A stretch of 64,000 nt of DNA from Lamellibrachia satsuma (taxonomy: Eukaryota; Annelida; Polychaeta; Sabellida; Siboglinidae). Below are positions 11,111-22,981 of this stretch, piece after piece; position 1 is the stretch's first letter, and the number at the start of each line of letters is the position of its first letter. The DNA is taken from the NCBI GenBank assembly GCA_033239005.1, contig BSQZ01000005.1:607501-671500 (forward strand), in the 5' to 3' direction. A program made the translations under genes and the position numbers. The notes beneath the pieces were generated by a model. The model saw only the letters and a program-made list of their open reading frames with translations. It was not told where the DNA came from and made no database searches.

Positions 11111-13689
11111 GGAGGACGCCCTGGCATCTCTGGTGGATGATGCAGATGGCAGTGATAAACGTATCGATGCGAACTTCCTGGCCATGCTTTTGTTAGTTTG
11201 ACATGACAGAAACCAACAATTTCATGAATGAGTTGTGGTAAAGGGAGGGGGGATTCGGAGAATAATTGTTGCAGCTGGCAGCACATGTTCTCTCCCGCAC
11301 ACAGGAGAACAAGTATGAGAAATAAGTTATCTGTGTATGTCTCAATAAGAGAACAGCTGTAGAGATCACATTTCTGGAACAGCTTCTCATAGCTGTTCTG
11401 CCACGGGAGGATGGTGATTTGAAATACATCTAGATGATTGTTGCTTATTTATAAAGGCCAAATTGATTAATCATTTCATTTAAGTTGGAATGACTTCTAT
11501 GTAGTATATTAGTGCTTCAGAAATTTGCACTTCAGAAATCGTACCTGCATGACTGGAGATATAAAAATAAGTGGATTCCATCCAAATTATTCAGTTAATT
11601 TACTTTATTAGATCAGATTCAGTGAACTGCATGAATAGGTAGTATCCGCAGCACAATTTGTGTTATTACCACTGTTGGCAGGGGGCATTTCATATTAGTG
11701 CAGTATGAATATATGATAACGTACACTTTCTTTTCATATTTACGTAAAAATCCTCAATTTCAATGTTGCATGTTTTAGCAAACATGAATCTTAACATGTG
11801 TTAATGTGTTTCCTGGCATATTGTCCTTCCACATCGTTTAAGAAAGTTCCTTGTATTATTCAATGTGATACGTACACAAATTAGATTCCAGATTCCACAA
11901 CCAAAGTATACTTTTTATATAGGGTGCAAAGGCCCCAGTAGATGTTACGGTCACTGGGTGCAAGACTGTCCACCTAGCTGTATCAGCCCTGAGGGTCAGG
12001 TGCTTGAGGTCATGTGGGCCAGTCACAAATCAACACAAAGTGGGTCTAGCAGGCTGATAACTGCCCCAATACCCCTGTAATCTCACTTCGGCCAGCTGCC
12101 ATTTTACACTAGATCACTGTGTGGATTAATTTGTCACAACAAAGTAATTGGTGTCAACAGATCTTGATGACCTTGACAAAAAATGTTGGGTTCGTCTTGA
12201 TATGCACACAACAATGTAGCTTGTTTGGCAGATAAAGTAAGATGTTGTTGATGGTGTTTAATACTCATTTTGTATAATGATAAAACTTAACATTCTGCTC
12301 AGTATTCATGATGCAACGACACTTTGTTTGTATACCCATGAAGCTAAGTTGTTTGGCACGCCTGTGCAGGTGTCAGGGAATGGTTGCAATGCACCCTACC
12401 CTGTAAATGCATCCAACATACTGGATGTGCAGCAGCGTACCAAAGGATATTTTGGCCCATCGATTCCACAGTCAAACCGTTTTGGGGCTTCACGTGACAA
12501 GGATTTACCTCTGGACACTTTTATCCAAAGAAAGACCTGTATCGCTAGAACCCAGTTCAAGAAATAAAGCAGTCAGTCATTTTTGTTAATGGCTAGTGGC
12601 ATTTTGGCACCTAAAATAGTCCACATTGTACTGCAGACACTCCACACTTTCAGGTTTGTTTAGGGCTATGTTCCTAATGTTCACCATTTTCTTTGTAAGC
12701 TGATACAAAGTTTGTCTGTCAAAACTATGTATAACTGCCACACATGTAATCTATAGGGATATGACTTTAAAGGCCATGTAAACTTATGTAAGCTTACTGA
12801 TGTTTTTCAGTTAAGCATGACATCAGACCTCCATCCAACTCATCTCTAATCCCCTCCCCTCCTCACCCCCTCCCCCCTGTCTCAGTGACTAAGTTCACCT
12901 TTGAAATCCAAACCTAATACTGCAATAGCAAGATCACAAATCACAAAACAGCAGACGTAATTTATGCACAATGTGACATCACAGCCCCTGCATAATAACA
13001 CTTTTTTAGGACTGGGTCGATAAAATACTACTGATTAATTGAAAGAAATTATTGAAACGCCATTTATTTCCCAAATCACAAAGACACAATACTGAAGAAT
13101 ATATGCATGTTTGCGTTCACTCAAAAAATAACTGTTTGCCAGCTGTGAGATCTCTGAATGAAGCATTGTCTGTGGCAGGATTCATTTTTCACTGAAGTAT
13201 TGGCCTGACCGGTTCTACTGAACACAGTGATACAGGGCTAACCTTCAGAACGTGTTCAGGAATTCCCGAAGAGCTGGTTATGATGGCTTTGAGCACAAAT
13301 CATATTCTCCTTTGAACACCTCTAATGGCAAAGAGCACCATAATTCAACAGACATAGTAGTTGTGCTTAAAATAGTTGAAAAATGGTCAGGAATGTTTTG
13401 CAACAATTTGTGGATTTGTATGGTAGATGTGTTTCCATTTGGTTAAAATCTTATAATTGTTGTGTTACTTTACTAAACTTATACAACTACGTATGGTTGT
13501 ACTTGCTTGTACTATTCCTGTGTACTTGCCCTTAAAGCCTTTTAAAAGTTTAAAGGTAAACATTTGTATTTCATATACCTTGCATCAGAATGTCCCAAGA
13601 GTTAATAATTTGAAAAGAAGAATTCAGCCATGGTACAATTAATATGCAAAAGTTGTTCATTGTTATATTTCCATTATGGAAATGGCATC
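11111..13689. other. Non-coding DNA, no recognised gene
   Basis: Several frames of 60-96 codons occur (for example 11865-12080 and 12277-12567, plus strand). None has a recognisable domain, a signal peptide or flanking splice consensus. A C/T-rich tract lies at about 12845-12880. CpG is sparse throughout. Confidence 0.4.
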
Positions 13690-13815
13690 GCTGCTCACTG
13701 CTAAGTACTTGTTTATACAGCTCAGTGAACTGAGGCTCTGAACAAAATTGCACAAGTTTCAAAAGACTGGCAAGAGCATTCGAACCATGGCTCTCTTAGT
13801 CAAGCACAATCTTTC
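13690..13815 (-). repeat. Dispersed repeat family B / tRNA-related SINE fragment
   Basis: GTTTATACAGCTCAGTGAAC at 13709 and the following CTGAGGC match the block at about 50910-50935. On the minus strand a pol III B-box-like GGTTCGAATGC follows, as in tRNA-derived SINEs. The copy is degraded and only partly alignable. Confidence 0.45.
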
Positions 13816-15094
13816 AAGTTTACTGAAAAACGCTACAAACTTTTATCTTAAAAAGAAATAAATGTCTTGTTCCAGGAATGCCTGTGAAGCGCAACAGTAA
13901 CATAGATATATAGATAGGATTAAACTCAGAGGTTGATAAAAGGTCAACTATTTCTAGCTTGTCAATTTCCAGACCTGTTCATTCATTTGAACAAAAAGTT
14001 GATTTCTGCTGTCAGATTGAGTGAATGGGTCAATCGATGCATACTGATAGTTAATTTGCATTATCTTATCACTGTCTATTCTGAGGCATATCTTTAATAC
14101 AGCTGAGTGAATTTTTATAATGAAAGAGGACATCCAGATTTCTACTGGCAGAGATAGGACGTTGAGTCTGCCTTTATGTCTTGAATGAGAACCAAGTGGT
14201 CTGTCTCAATCGCCATACATTATTTATATAAAGTAATCATTATTGTGTAACCAGGACTATTCATTGTCTTTGCAACATCTTGTAGGTTCATGTATTGCAA
14301 GCAAAAATACAAAAACATAAAACTAAGCTGATCTCAGAATAGAGAGAGTTTAACTATACGAAAACACTTAAAAGAATGGTTTGTAACATGATAGTGTAAT
14401 TTGGAAAAGAAAGTTATCATTCACGCATAGAACAATAGAGGAATAGAAACAACTATCTGCTGATTCTTTCACATGTCCTGACCACACACAGACAAATTAA
14501 TGACTCTTGTGGGGCAATCCTTCCTTATCCACACTTCATCTGGAGCTCATTACTTTGAATGGCAGTCTCCTTAACTCATGTTATATAAAGTCTCTGGTTT
14601 AAATATCCTTCTACTCAGGCATCATGACTTAGCTGATTAGGTTCATGATCAGTAGCACCTCTGTATGATCTTATCAAGAGAATGTCTGTGAGTTGGGGGC
14701 CAAGTCACCTAGTTAGTTTATCAACTAGTCTGCCACTGTTGACACCCCAGCCAGAGTTAACTGATAATGGGCCCTGCCTCTGATGACTGCTAATGTGGGC
14801 TGAGCCTTGAGGAGAACTTCAAAGGAACTCCATAGCTGTAGGGTTGTAAGCAAGGACTTGAGGAAATCACATGGGATTGCCATGCATTTATTGGGTGCTT
14901 TATCTTGATGACTAACACTCTGCTAGCAGGGGAGGGTAGACAATTATTCAAGAAATGTTACACCTTGTTCTTATTTCGTCAGGGTTGACAGATGTTTAGT
15001 TGGAAGCATTAATATCGCTTTTAAGAACATTATGGAACTTCAATGTGTGCAAATTTTTTGGTAAGGGCAGTCACCTGGTCTTCTTTGCCACTAC
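13816..15094. other. Non-coding DNA, nothing recognised
   Basis: AT-rich, CpG-poor sequence without a recognisable exon, RNA gene or tandem array. Confidence 0.4.
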
Positions 15095-15405
15095 TTAAAT
15101 CACTGCATTGTCCGATATCGCATTATTTTTAAGATTTGCACAATTACATATCAAGCACTTTCATCCAAGCAACCAGCATTTGTACATTCACTGCTCACTC
15201 AAGACAGTCCAGTCAACTTCCATCATCTAGTTCTAATCCACTTTTCGTTCCCAAATGTCAGAACTAGAGTTTTCTTGGTTGCCATACCAACTGTGTGGAA
15301 CTCACTCCCAGTTAACGTCAAGTCTACAAGAAATATAATAACATTTTGTCATTAACTAAAAACCGACATGTCTGTTTAAACTTACTTATACTCCATAGAA
15401 GGTTT
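15095..15405 (+). pseudogene. LINE (CR1/L2-like) ORF2 C-terminal remnant
   Basis: The plus-strand frame around 15107-15330 reads VRYRIIFKICTITYQAL, then a region with HSLLT, then IPTVWNSLPVNVKST. This is the characteristic sequence after the reverse-transcriptase domain of many non-LTR retrotransposons (..PV+YRI.FK...L.YKAL...LWNSLP..V+). It continues as ITFCH, a stop, LKTDMSV and another stop, matching the usual F..LKT.LF ending in decayed form. Stops and substitutions show that it is dead. It matches the minus-strand fragment at 48452-48571, so both are probably one LINE family. The 5' part is absent, as expected for 5'-truncated LINE insertions. Confidence 0.75.
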
Positions 15406-15663
15406 TTGATTGTATTGTATAACTTTCAGATTTCCATTCTATCAGTGGTAGCAATGAGCAGTGGTCAGTTGCAACGATTCAATAAGAAACTTATTTTCGG
15501 TATTAACTGGATTGAATGATATAGCATAATTATAACTGGATTGACTAGTTGCATCAACAAATATGTGGTAGTTAATACTAGCTGTGTAACACTTGAATCT
15601 TTACAGTGATACAGCTCTAATGTATATACTTTGTCCTTTACTGTAATATCTGCCATGGACAGT

Positions 15664-15709
15664 GGGGGTCTGAGACACCCCCTCCGGGCGTGGGGTGTCT
15701 GGGGACCCC
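15664..15709. other. GC-rich hairpin
   Basis: GGGGTCTGAGACACCCC, a 10-base loop, then GGGGTGTCTGGGGACCCC form a 16-18-bp stem with few mismatches. The arms stand out from the AT-rich surroundings. No gene end lies next to it, so a terminator role is not supported. It may be the tip of a small foldback repeat. Confidence 0.6.
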
Positions 15710-17199
15710 AAAGACCTCCTTGGTGCTGTTGTGGTACCTACTTTCCCTTGTGACAGATATCAACTTTCTACTTTAGAGACAGGTGACGGATAGACAGACA
15801 TACTGACAAGTGAGACAGTTCTGTTACAGTCTGTAAGCAAGTAACCCAATCATTAGGGCCAGCAGCTGCAATGGGACATCACCAGCTGCTTACAAGAGAT
15901 GTAGACAGACACCACATGGGATTGTCACGTTTTTCAAATGGTGTAGGGTGTTGCTGCCCTGTTAAATGGAATTCTGCCCCATACCAAAAATATAGCCAAT
16001 TTACCTAAATGTTTTATGTTGTAAACTCATGACCCTTAAAAAATTAATAATGTACATTTTGTCACCCAAGTCAGTGTTGGTGCTTCGTGGATGCAGGTTC
16101 TGTGAAATATTGAATGCAACTATTGCACTGGCATTGCTGAGGACCCAGCATGGGTTCACACCCAAGATGGTTTCACAGACTGTGTGGGCCCTTACAGATT
16201 GAAGGTAGCTGTCATCACCCCTATGGCCAGCTGGTCAGCTATTAAGGCCAGTCAGAGGCTATAATTACACACCAATAAATAGACTGAGCACCTGCATTGA
16301 TCAGGAGGGAGGGGCCACACTAGGCAGAGTCAGGGTAAATAAATGTTCTGCTAATTAGTGATTAGCACTAGAGAGATTATTCATGTACAAAGACAGGGTG
16401 ATGAGAGACAACCCCAGTCAACAAGTTAGTGAGGGGGTGCAGTATTGGTGTACCATCTGGAATGAATGGACTCTTGAATCTAGAAGGAGAAGTCCAGGAC
16501 TTCCAAATAGCACCATATGAGTGCTCAAAACATGATTGCTACTAAAGTCCAGGTTTGTTTTTATGGTACTTCTAAACTTACATTATTTTTTACTGGAGTC
16601 ATAGAAATTATAGAAATAATTTTTTATGTATGATTATATATATCTTGTTGCACAATTGTCTTGAAAATTTACACATGCTCTCGGATTGATTGGATTCGTC
16701 AGCTGCAAGATGACATGAAACCCCAAGTGAAGTGTATAAGTTGTTTTCATCTAGAAAGCTTTGTGATGTGACAGAAATAAGACATGTTAGATCTGGAGCC
16801 ACCTGCGTTGAGTACTTTCCTGTCTCCTAGACTGTCAACACATTAGCCATCTGTCAAGCTCTTGAAGACAGATAGTGAGACAGTTTCCATCAGCAAAAAA
16901 TGCACTGAAATGATGTTTACTTGACTTGACTCCAGGTGGCAGCAGCTGTATGCAGGTTGGTAATCGAAAAGAAAGTAACATAAAAAAAGTAATGGAAAGA
17001 AACAGTTTGCTAAAAGTAACAGGAAAAATGCATCTTTGTCAGTCGTCAACTTACTTCCTATAAGAACTGTATGCTACAAAGAGGAAAGGCAATGCTTATA
17101 ATTATGTGGCAGTTAATTCTAGTTGAAGACTGCTAAGAATTAAAACAAAGTAAAGAAGAACATCTTTGGAATTATATTAGTCATTCTCTCTATTCAATT
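15710..17199. other. Non-coding DNA, nothing recognised
   Basis: Ordinary CpG-poor sequence. Frames on the minus strand (16608-16802, 16843-17049) have no recognisable domain and no splice context. Confidence 0.4.
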
Positions 17200-17265
17200 G
17201 TCCGTCCGTCCGTCCGTCCGTCCGTCCGTCCGTCCGTCCGTCCGTCCGTCCGTCCGTCCGTCCGT
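17200..17265 (+). repeat. (TCCG)n microsatellite, about 16 units
   Basis: An uninterrupted tetranucleotide array, each unit containing one CpG, in an otherwise CpG-poor region. Its perfection suggests recent expansion. Confidence 0.98.
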
Positions 17266-17848
17266 TTATCTACACATTCATTTTTAATACAAGCTTTTTC
17301 AAACATATATATACCATGTTTTTTAAGAACGTCAAGAGTTATTTAAATTTAATAATGAAGTTGTTGGTATTAAATATAGCATATCTGAGTAGGCAACATG
17401 TTAATAGGTATGACAAAATTCCCTTCTCAGGGACAAATGCTAACTTGTTTTGGTGAATCTAGTGAGTTTATGCAGTAAGTTGTTGATCAACAGGTTGTCA
17501 GGTTATTAGTAACTTATCACTGGCATTAAGTATAATGTCATAATAAAAGCTGACCTGGTGGTTGTAAAAGTGAAGTTTCTGCTGAGTGTGCATCAACACC
17601 CCGTAGCGTCATGGTTAGTGTTTTAAAAAATGCTGTGACGTATAAATAGTCTGTGGTTTCTATTCTGAGGCAAATCTTGGTATTTTAGATCTGTTGGGCG
17701 ATGCTGCCTGGAAAGAAATATATCTGTTTCAAATGTCTCAGAGTTTTAGGGATGTAGTTCCTCCATTGGATTCTTCTGTGTGATTAATATAGCAGCTTTG
17801 TTGTCTTAAGGTTTGTGTGACAAAGAATAATGATAGTATTGGCTGATA

Positions 17849-17925
17849 TTGAACAAGATTACCATACAAAGCAAACCGTAGAGGGCAAGTGGACATAGAA
17901 GCCATTGGTTTATCAAGAGATACAT
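17849..17925 (+). repeat. Dispersed repeat family A, copy 1 (partial)
   Basis: TTGAACAAGATTACCATACA begins the block. AAGTGGACATAGAAGCCATT and GGTTTATCAAGAGA follow at the spacing seen in the copies at 20437, 24839 and 58956. Only the 5' portion of the family is present. Confidence 0.6.
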
Positions 17926-20436
17926 AACTCTTTTTCATTCTTGTCAGTGTTTGTCAATATTTAGTTATCTTTATGACTGTGCCATCTTTCTTGAATGAGC
18001 AGTTCCCGCAGACAGTGTGGCCCAGCCCGTGTTCACCTACAAAGTTTGTGTTTCCCAGCAGTGCCTGCTAGAGGCACTCCATGGTCTTTGTGGTATCTCG
18101 TCTGGCTGTGCAGTGGTTATTCACACTTTTTCCCCTGGCATCCTGGTCTTTGGGGATGTGGCAACCCACAGGATGGATGACACATTACAGTTCTCACACA
18201 AATTGGTTCGGTCTCCTCGGTTGGTTGCGAGGTGGGGAGAGTGAAGACATTGAATAAGTATATAGTGGCATATTTAAGGCATTGGGCCATGATCTCCTTT
18301 GGCTTAAATTTTTGTTGTTCTGCCACTACATGGTAGCATGGTAAACTAATGTGTGACTAAGTTTGCCCCCCCCGCAGCCTCCCCTTTGTGAGATCCTGGA
18401 TATGCCCCTGTATGAGGGGTTCCATCTGAGCTGCCAGGTCCGCAAGAGGCAGCAGTAAGTGCTAGTCCATCCAACATGCCACAGAAGAGCTTCTCTTCAG
18501 CATGCTCACTGTATCAGTCGACAAGGTCTAGCGCTTGCATTTTCCTCCAGATGTCCTGCATCAGATGAAAGAAACAGCCTTGGCATTGCAAGGGTTTTTT
18601 GGTGGGGGGGGTCCAGAGAGCGATTGTGTCTGGTTGTCATGGTGGTCTTGCCCATTGGTCTGTCTTTCTACTGGGGCTCCCAGACAGCCCTCCAGGGCCA
18701 TCTGTAGTTGACTGACCTCACACACCTGTACTGGTCAAGCACTGTTACTAGGAGTGCCAATGAGATCATGTTTCCTCCCTCCTCAATATTTACTCTTCCC
18801 TAGTGCATATCCCCTGCCTACTCCCTCCCACAGGCTTCCCCAGTATCTATGTCTTTGCTGCAATTCCCTGACAGAACTATTAGGGTCGATCTCTGTGGCT
18901 TCAGCAAACTATGCGGGTGGTCAGGTCATGATCTTCCGGTCACTGTGGTCATTGCAATGTCCACTCACAATGTGTGTGTGTGTGGTTGGGATTGCTGCTA
19001 TCAGTGGGTATTAGCCAAGAGACTACCAGTGTTTACACTGTCTAGGTCACATGAGGACACCTATAGCCCAGACAGATATCATCTCCTTTCATCTGAGGGG
19101 TGGTTTGATGAAGGGGTTTAGTGTGTGGGAGGGTAGGCTCAGGTGTGTCGATTGGGGGTGATTTACTGTGTGTATTCATTAAAGGGGCGGGATGCCATAA
19201 GTGTGCCTTTAAGGGGTGTGTAGTTTTGGGTGGGTTGAATAGCCACATGGGGTATTACCTTGTTAAACAGCTAGTAATGAGTAGGTGGTGAAATGTTTGC
19301 CAACATGAAGTACTGTCACTCAGAAGTCACTGAAGCTGTTTATTTATTTATAACTTTTTCAAGGGAGATTGAGGATTATTTTTTGTGCATGCAAAATGAA
19401 CTTCACAATATATGTTGAATAATAAAAAAATATATAAAATAGAATATGAATATAATACTTTTAGCATTAATATCATGTTCATAGCTGTGTTTATGTTTGT
19501 GTTGTTTTATTATTGCAGCAAGACCCAGGCATTTAGTTGATGTGGTTGGGCTAACATTCTATCAACAATGTCAGTGCCAGACACCACTAGAATACCATAA
19601 TGTCAACAAACATTCGGCATGTGGCTACCAGCTGACACGTTGCCAACAAACTGCATGGGGAGCTTGACTTCATAGAGTTGAAGACAAATATAATTAAGCT
19701 TGAGCTGTTCTGATATGGCTGCCTGTTACAATAGAGTGTTTGTTTTATGACTGGAATGGGTCTTCAAGAGGATGTTGAACCACATTTATTCTATGAAGCT
19801 ATTGATGATCATTGTCAGAGTAACACTAGCACAGAATGCGTATTAATATTTAAGTATTTCATTTATTATTTTATTTTCCAGAACAGTTACTTGGATGGGC
19901 ACCATGTAAAAGAATTGCATTATTATTGTTGTGTGGACAACTTCATCTGGTCAGTAACTGGGATTGCTGCTTACATGAAATATCAAATTAAATGTTTATG
20001 CGCTGTGACCCGTCAAGACATTTATGTTGAGCAATTGCAATGATGATAGTGTTGGATAATATATGTTCCCGAGTACTGGCTGTTTCTTCAGTAGATATGT
20101 ATCGCACACAAAGAGCAAACGTGGACACGTCTTGCCGCAGAAATCATCACCAGACAAAAGTTAAGAATTATCATCAGTGCCAGTGATTAATCGTGAATGT
20201 GAGAATTGTTGCCATGTGTTTATGTGCGCCAGACATTCTAACCCTCAGACGCCTCATAAATACCCCTTCCCACATCCTTCCACATGTCTAGGAACCATGT
20301 CTGCCCCGACTTTCACTTTTTTCATTCCTCTAATAGGTACGCATTTTATTGCTGTATTCCAAGAACAAAGGTTTTCCTTGGAGGAGATTTATCACCATCC
20401 CCTGCAGGCACTATTACATAACTTTAACAACAAGAT
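17926..20436. other. Non-coding DNA with one candidate exon
   Basis: Apart from the candidate exon at 18378-18454, no feature is recognised. Frames at 18017-18244 (+), 18459-18707 (+), 18754-19014 (+) and 19747-20043 (+) show no known domain. Acceptor-like pyrimidine-AG sequences occur at about 19518 and 19875, without convincing open frames plus donors. Confidence 0.4.
18378..18454 (+). other. Candidate internal exon of 77 bp
   Basis: The acceptor has a branch-like ACTAA, a run of C residues and GCAG. The donor is GCA|GTAAGT. Between them exactly one frame is open: 25 codons plus two bases, containing LCEILDMPLYEGFHLSCQV. The EG..L.C.V pattern is weakly like an immunoglobulin-domain strand, but that is only a suggestion. 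It enters in phase 0 and so cannot join directly to the phase-1 exon ending at 5291. Without transcript data a chance pairing of splice sites remains likely. Confidence 0.2.
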
Positions 20437-20610
20437 TTAACAAGATTGCCACCCGAGGCAAAGGCCCAGATGGCGCGTGGACAAGGAAGCCATTGGCTTA
20501 TGCAGAGTCCAACATTTTTAATATCTGTTTAATCCGCCCTCCTGAGATATATGTCAACCTTGTTTTTAAACATATTCACGCTGCTAGCAGTTACACAATC
20601 TACTCTTGCC
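20437..20610 (+). repeat. Dispersed repeat family A, copy 2
   Basis: Starts TTAACAAGATTGCCACCCGA. It continues through GAAGCCATTGGCTTATGCAG and GAGTCCAAC, then a CCGCCCTCCTGAGATAT segment that matches the copy near 59055. It ends around ATATTCACGCTGCTAGCAG, the counterpart of the ATTCACACTGCTGGCC block in later copies. The 132-codon frame at 20349-20747 reads through it and is not considered a gene. Confidence 0.65.
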
Positions 20611-22206
20611 CAGTTCCCAAGTTGGCATTTAATCCCGACAGTATCCATTTCTGTGACAACTCATGTATAACAGGATTTATAGGAATAGATGTCTACTTGC
20701 TGGCAGATGTCTCATTGGAATACCCACATACACACAGACATAAATAGCAATCTCGTAAGTCAGTCTAGCTTTGAGAGCTGCACGTTTTACCCATGGTGAA
20801 AGATCCCTCACAGGCGATGTATCAAATGAGTAACCAGTTTCTGGACTGTGGCGTCTTATCGGGATATTATACACCATTGCCTCTGTCCAGCATCTGGGTA
20901 GAAATAGAAGTGCCATGTCAGAAAACTAAAGGCTGCAGGTGTTTTTCATAAATCTTGACATCCAGTCAGGTTCATATATCTAAGCCTTCATGACAGGGCA
21001 GTGTCCAAGAGTGTTCTCAAAGGTTAAAGTTAATATAACATAAATCTTGTCCGTTTTGTTGTTTGTTTCAGTTACAAATGGATATTGTGGAGCTCTAAAA
21101 CAATATTGAGCCAGAACACCATAACAGTGTGTTGTACTACACTCTCACATTACCAGGACTTGCTGCGGGCTGATGCTGTGAGCAATACAGCTCAATTTAT
21201 TTAGTTCATGTATAATATAAACTATGTTTTGACTTTATAACATATGCTATATATATATATATATATACACACGTGTGCATACATGCATGCCTGCATTCGT
21301 TCATGGTGTGCACATACATGTGATTGATATATCATGTTATTTGAAAATACCCTTTTTTTGTAAAATGAATTGTTTAAATTTTTACTTTATTTTTTACATC
21401 TGCCTTATGGAATAACAATATTTGGCATTTTTCTAAAGTATGTATTCCGTCTAATTGTATGACATTGAGCCATGAAAATGTGTGTGTGTGAAAGAAGCAT
21501 ATGTCAGAGAAACCATGAGAAATTGACAGCTGAACTTTTGCAAATATGGAACTACGCATAAATAAATAATTGAAATCTGGCATTGTCACGTGGGGGGTCC
21601 ATTGGTGGAGTTGAAATGGAATTACTCATGTTCTACATTTGTCTCTTTTCTCTGGCATATATGGACTGCTGGACAATACACCTGATATTTGACACTGATA
21701 CAATCATGTGCTCAGATAATGAGTTCTATCCATGCACCCAACAGATGTGCAATCAGATGATGTACTGTTTATCACACCAGTCTACTACTGGATGGTGTTG
21801 TGAATAATTTGACACCTTCTAGTTTCCTGCCTCTTGTCCTCTTTTTGGCTTTCTTGAGTGTCTTGGTGTGGGAAATGTTTCAGTGAAATGGAGAAAGATA
21901 AGGTTTCGGTGCATGGTTTCCATTTCACATTAATGCTGAGTAAAAAATGCCACTGTTTGTATTTTGGATTATTTTGTATATTTTTCCTAGACTCGTGATA
22001 ATTGCATGTGTCTTCACTGGAATATAATTTAGTTTCATTAAATCAGTTACAATGTAAAAGGTTGTTGCATATTTATAAACATTCACATGCCACACATACA
22101 AGTACTATGTGCTATTAACATATGAAGAAGACAAAATTAAATTGTCTTGAGGTGCAACACATGCAACATTATTGGAGCTAATTAACCTAACTAAATCTTG
22201 ACATCA
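20611..22206. other. Non-coding DNA, nothing recognised
   Basis: Contains a short (AT)n run at about 21248-21267. The frame at 21583-21807 (+) ends with a cluster of cysteines but has no signal peptide or splice context. No gene is called. Confidence 0.4.
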
Positions 22207-22281
22207 AGTTTGTGGGTCAACAAATCTCTAAGTTTGTGGGTCAACAAATCTCTAAGTTTGTGGGTCAACAAATCTCTAAGT
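22207..22281 (+). repeat. 24-bp tandem repeat, three units
   Basis: Three consecutive copies of a unit containing GTTTGTGGGTCAACAAATCT, ending immediately before the left end of the transposon at 22290. A partial fourth unit (AAGTTTG) touches the transposon side. Confidence 0.95.
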
Positions 22282-22289
22282 TTGCAATA

Positions 22290-22981
22290 CCCCATTCACA
22301 CTACAAACAGGTTTCGAGCCGGATTAGTTAATGCGCATTAACTAATCCGGTTCAGATACCTTGTTGCGTTCACACTGCAATAGCCTGAACTGGAGTAGTT
22401 CTTGTCAACTAATGTGTCAACTAATTGAGTTGTTTTGATTAATGACCATAGATTAGCTAGTGGGTGGGGCATTAATTAGGTCAAATGATGCTAACAACTA
22501 CCGCTAGGGTGCAGTATCATTTTAGTCCAAGATGGATGATCTTTGATCACCCGGTATTCCTGCTTTAGCACCTTTATCTTGATGCGGCATTGGGACGCTG
22601 TCCGGTCGTACCCAGCCGCTGCCATTCTTTCGACGATCCGGTCGAAAATGTGGCTGTTTCGGGTGGAGCCGTCCAACTGATGTTGGACCTCCTGCTCCCC
22701 CCACACATCTATGAAGCTGTCGACTTCGTCGTTCGACCAAGTCGCCCCGTGATCTGCCACTTTTTTATTTGATGCCACGCACGATTTGGGAGCAGCCATT
22801 GTAGATGGAGTAACACCACAATTCAATGGGTGGCAACGATCGCCGGTGCGAATCCCCCTCAAGGAGGTGGAGTAGTTTAAGCCGGTTTAACTCACTGATC
22901 CGGTTTAGATTTTCTAGTGTGAACGCTCTACGGGAGCGAAACTGGCTTCGCACCCGATTAAAACTGCTAGTGTGAACAGGG
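22290..22981 (-). mobile_element. DNA transposon with Myb/SANT-like ORF (Harbinger-like candidate)
   Basis: The ends are inverted: left CCCATTCACACTACAAACAG; right, read inward, CCCTGTTCACACTAGCAGTT. Each end has a second TTCACACT copy about 55-75 bp further in (22370-22377 left; inverted around 22916-22923 right), an arrangement typical of transposase binding sites. CCGGAT/CCGGTT motifs recur near both ends, and a perfect 32-base palindrome lies at 22319-22350. The only ORF, on the minus strand, encodes a Myb/SANT-like DNA-binding domain. No DDE transposase is present, so the element is an internally deleted, non-autonomous copy. PIF/Harbinger elements carry such a second gene, so that superfamily is favoured, but a clear 3-bp target-site duplication was not found. 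Confidence 0.7.
22491..22799 (-). CDS. Myb/SANT-like DNA-binding protein of a transposon, truncated
   Basis: A 102-residue frame from the ATG at 22799. A longer frame to 22862 exists, but the downstream ATG gives a typical MAAPKS start. Residues 21-33 read WSNDEVDSFIDVW, followed by FDRIVERMAAAGYDRT (52-67) and QCRIKIKVLKQEYRVIKD (70-87). This is the trihelix/Myb_DNA-bind_4 pattern found in Harbinger accessory proteins and domesticated relatives. After residue 88 the usual C-terminal helix is lost and the frame ends in unrelated sequence, so the protein is shortened. It lies wholly within the inverted-repeat element at 22290-22981 and would bind that element's ends if expressed. Confidence 0.7.
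   Translation of the reverse strand: MAAPKSCVASNKKVADHGATWSNDEVDSFIDVWGEQEVQHQLDGSTRNSHIFDRIVERMAAAGYDRTASQCRIKIKVLKQEYRVIKDHPSWTKMILHPSGSC

Noticed and set aside
15664..15709. A transcription terminator
   Set aside because: A GC hairpin without a neighbouring gene end, in an animal genome where such terminators are not used for pol II genes.
20349..20747. A 132-codon plus-strand frame
   Set aside because: It runs straight through a dispersed family A repeat that is non-coding in its other copies.
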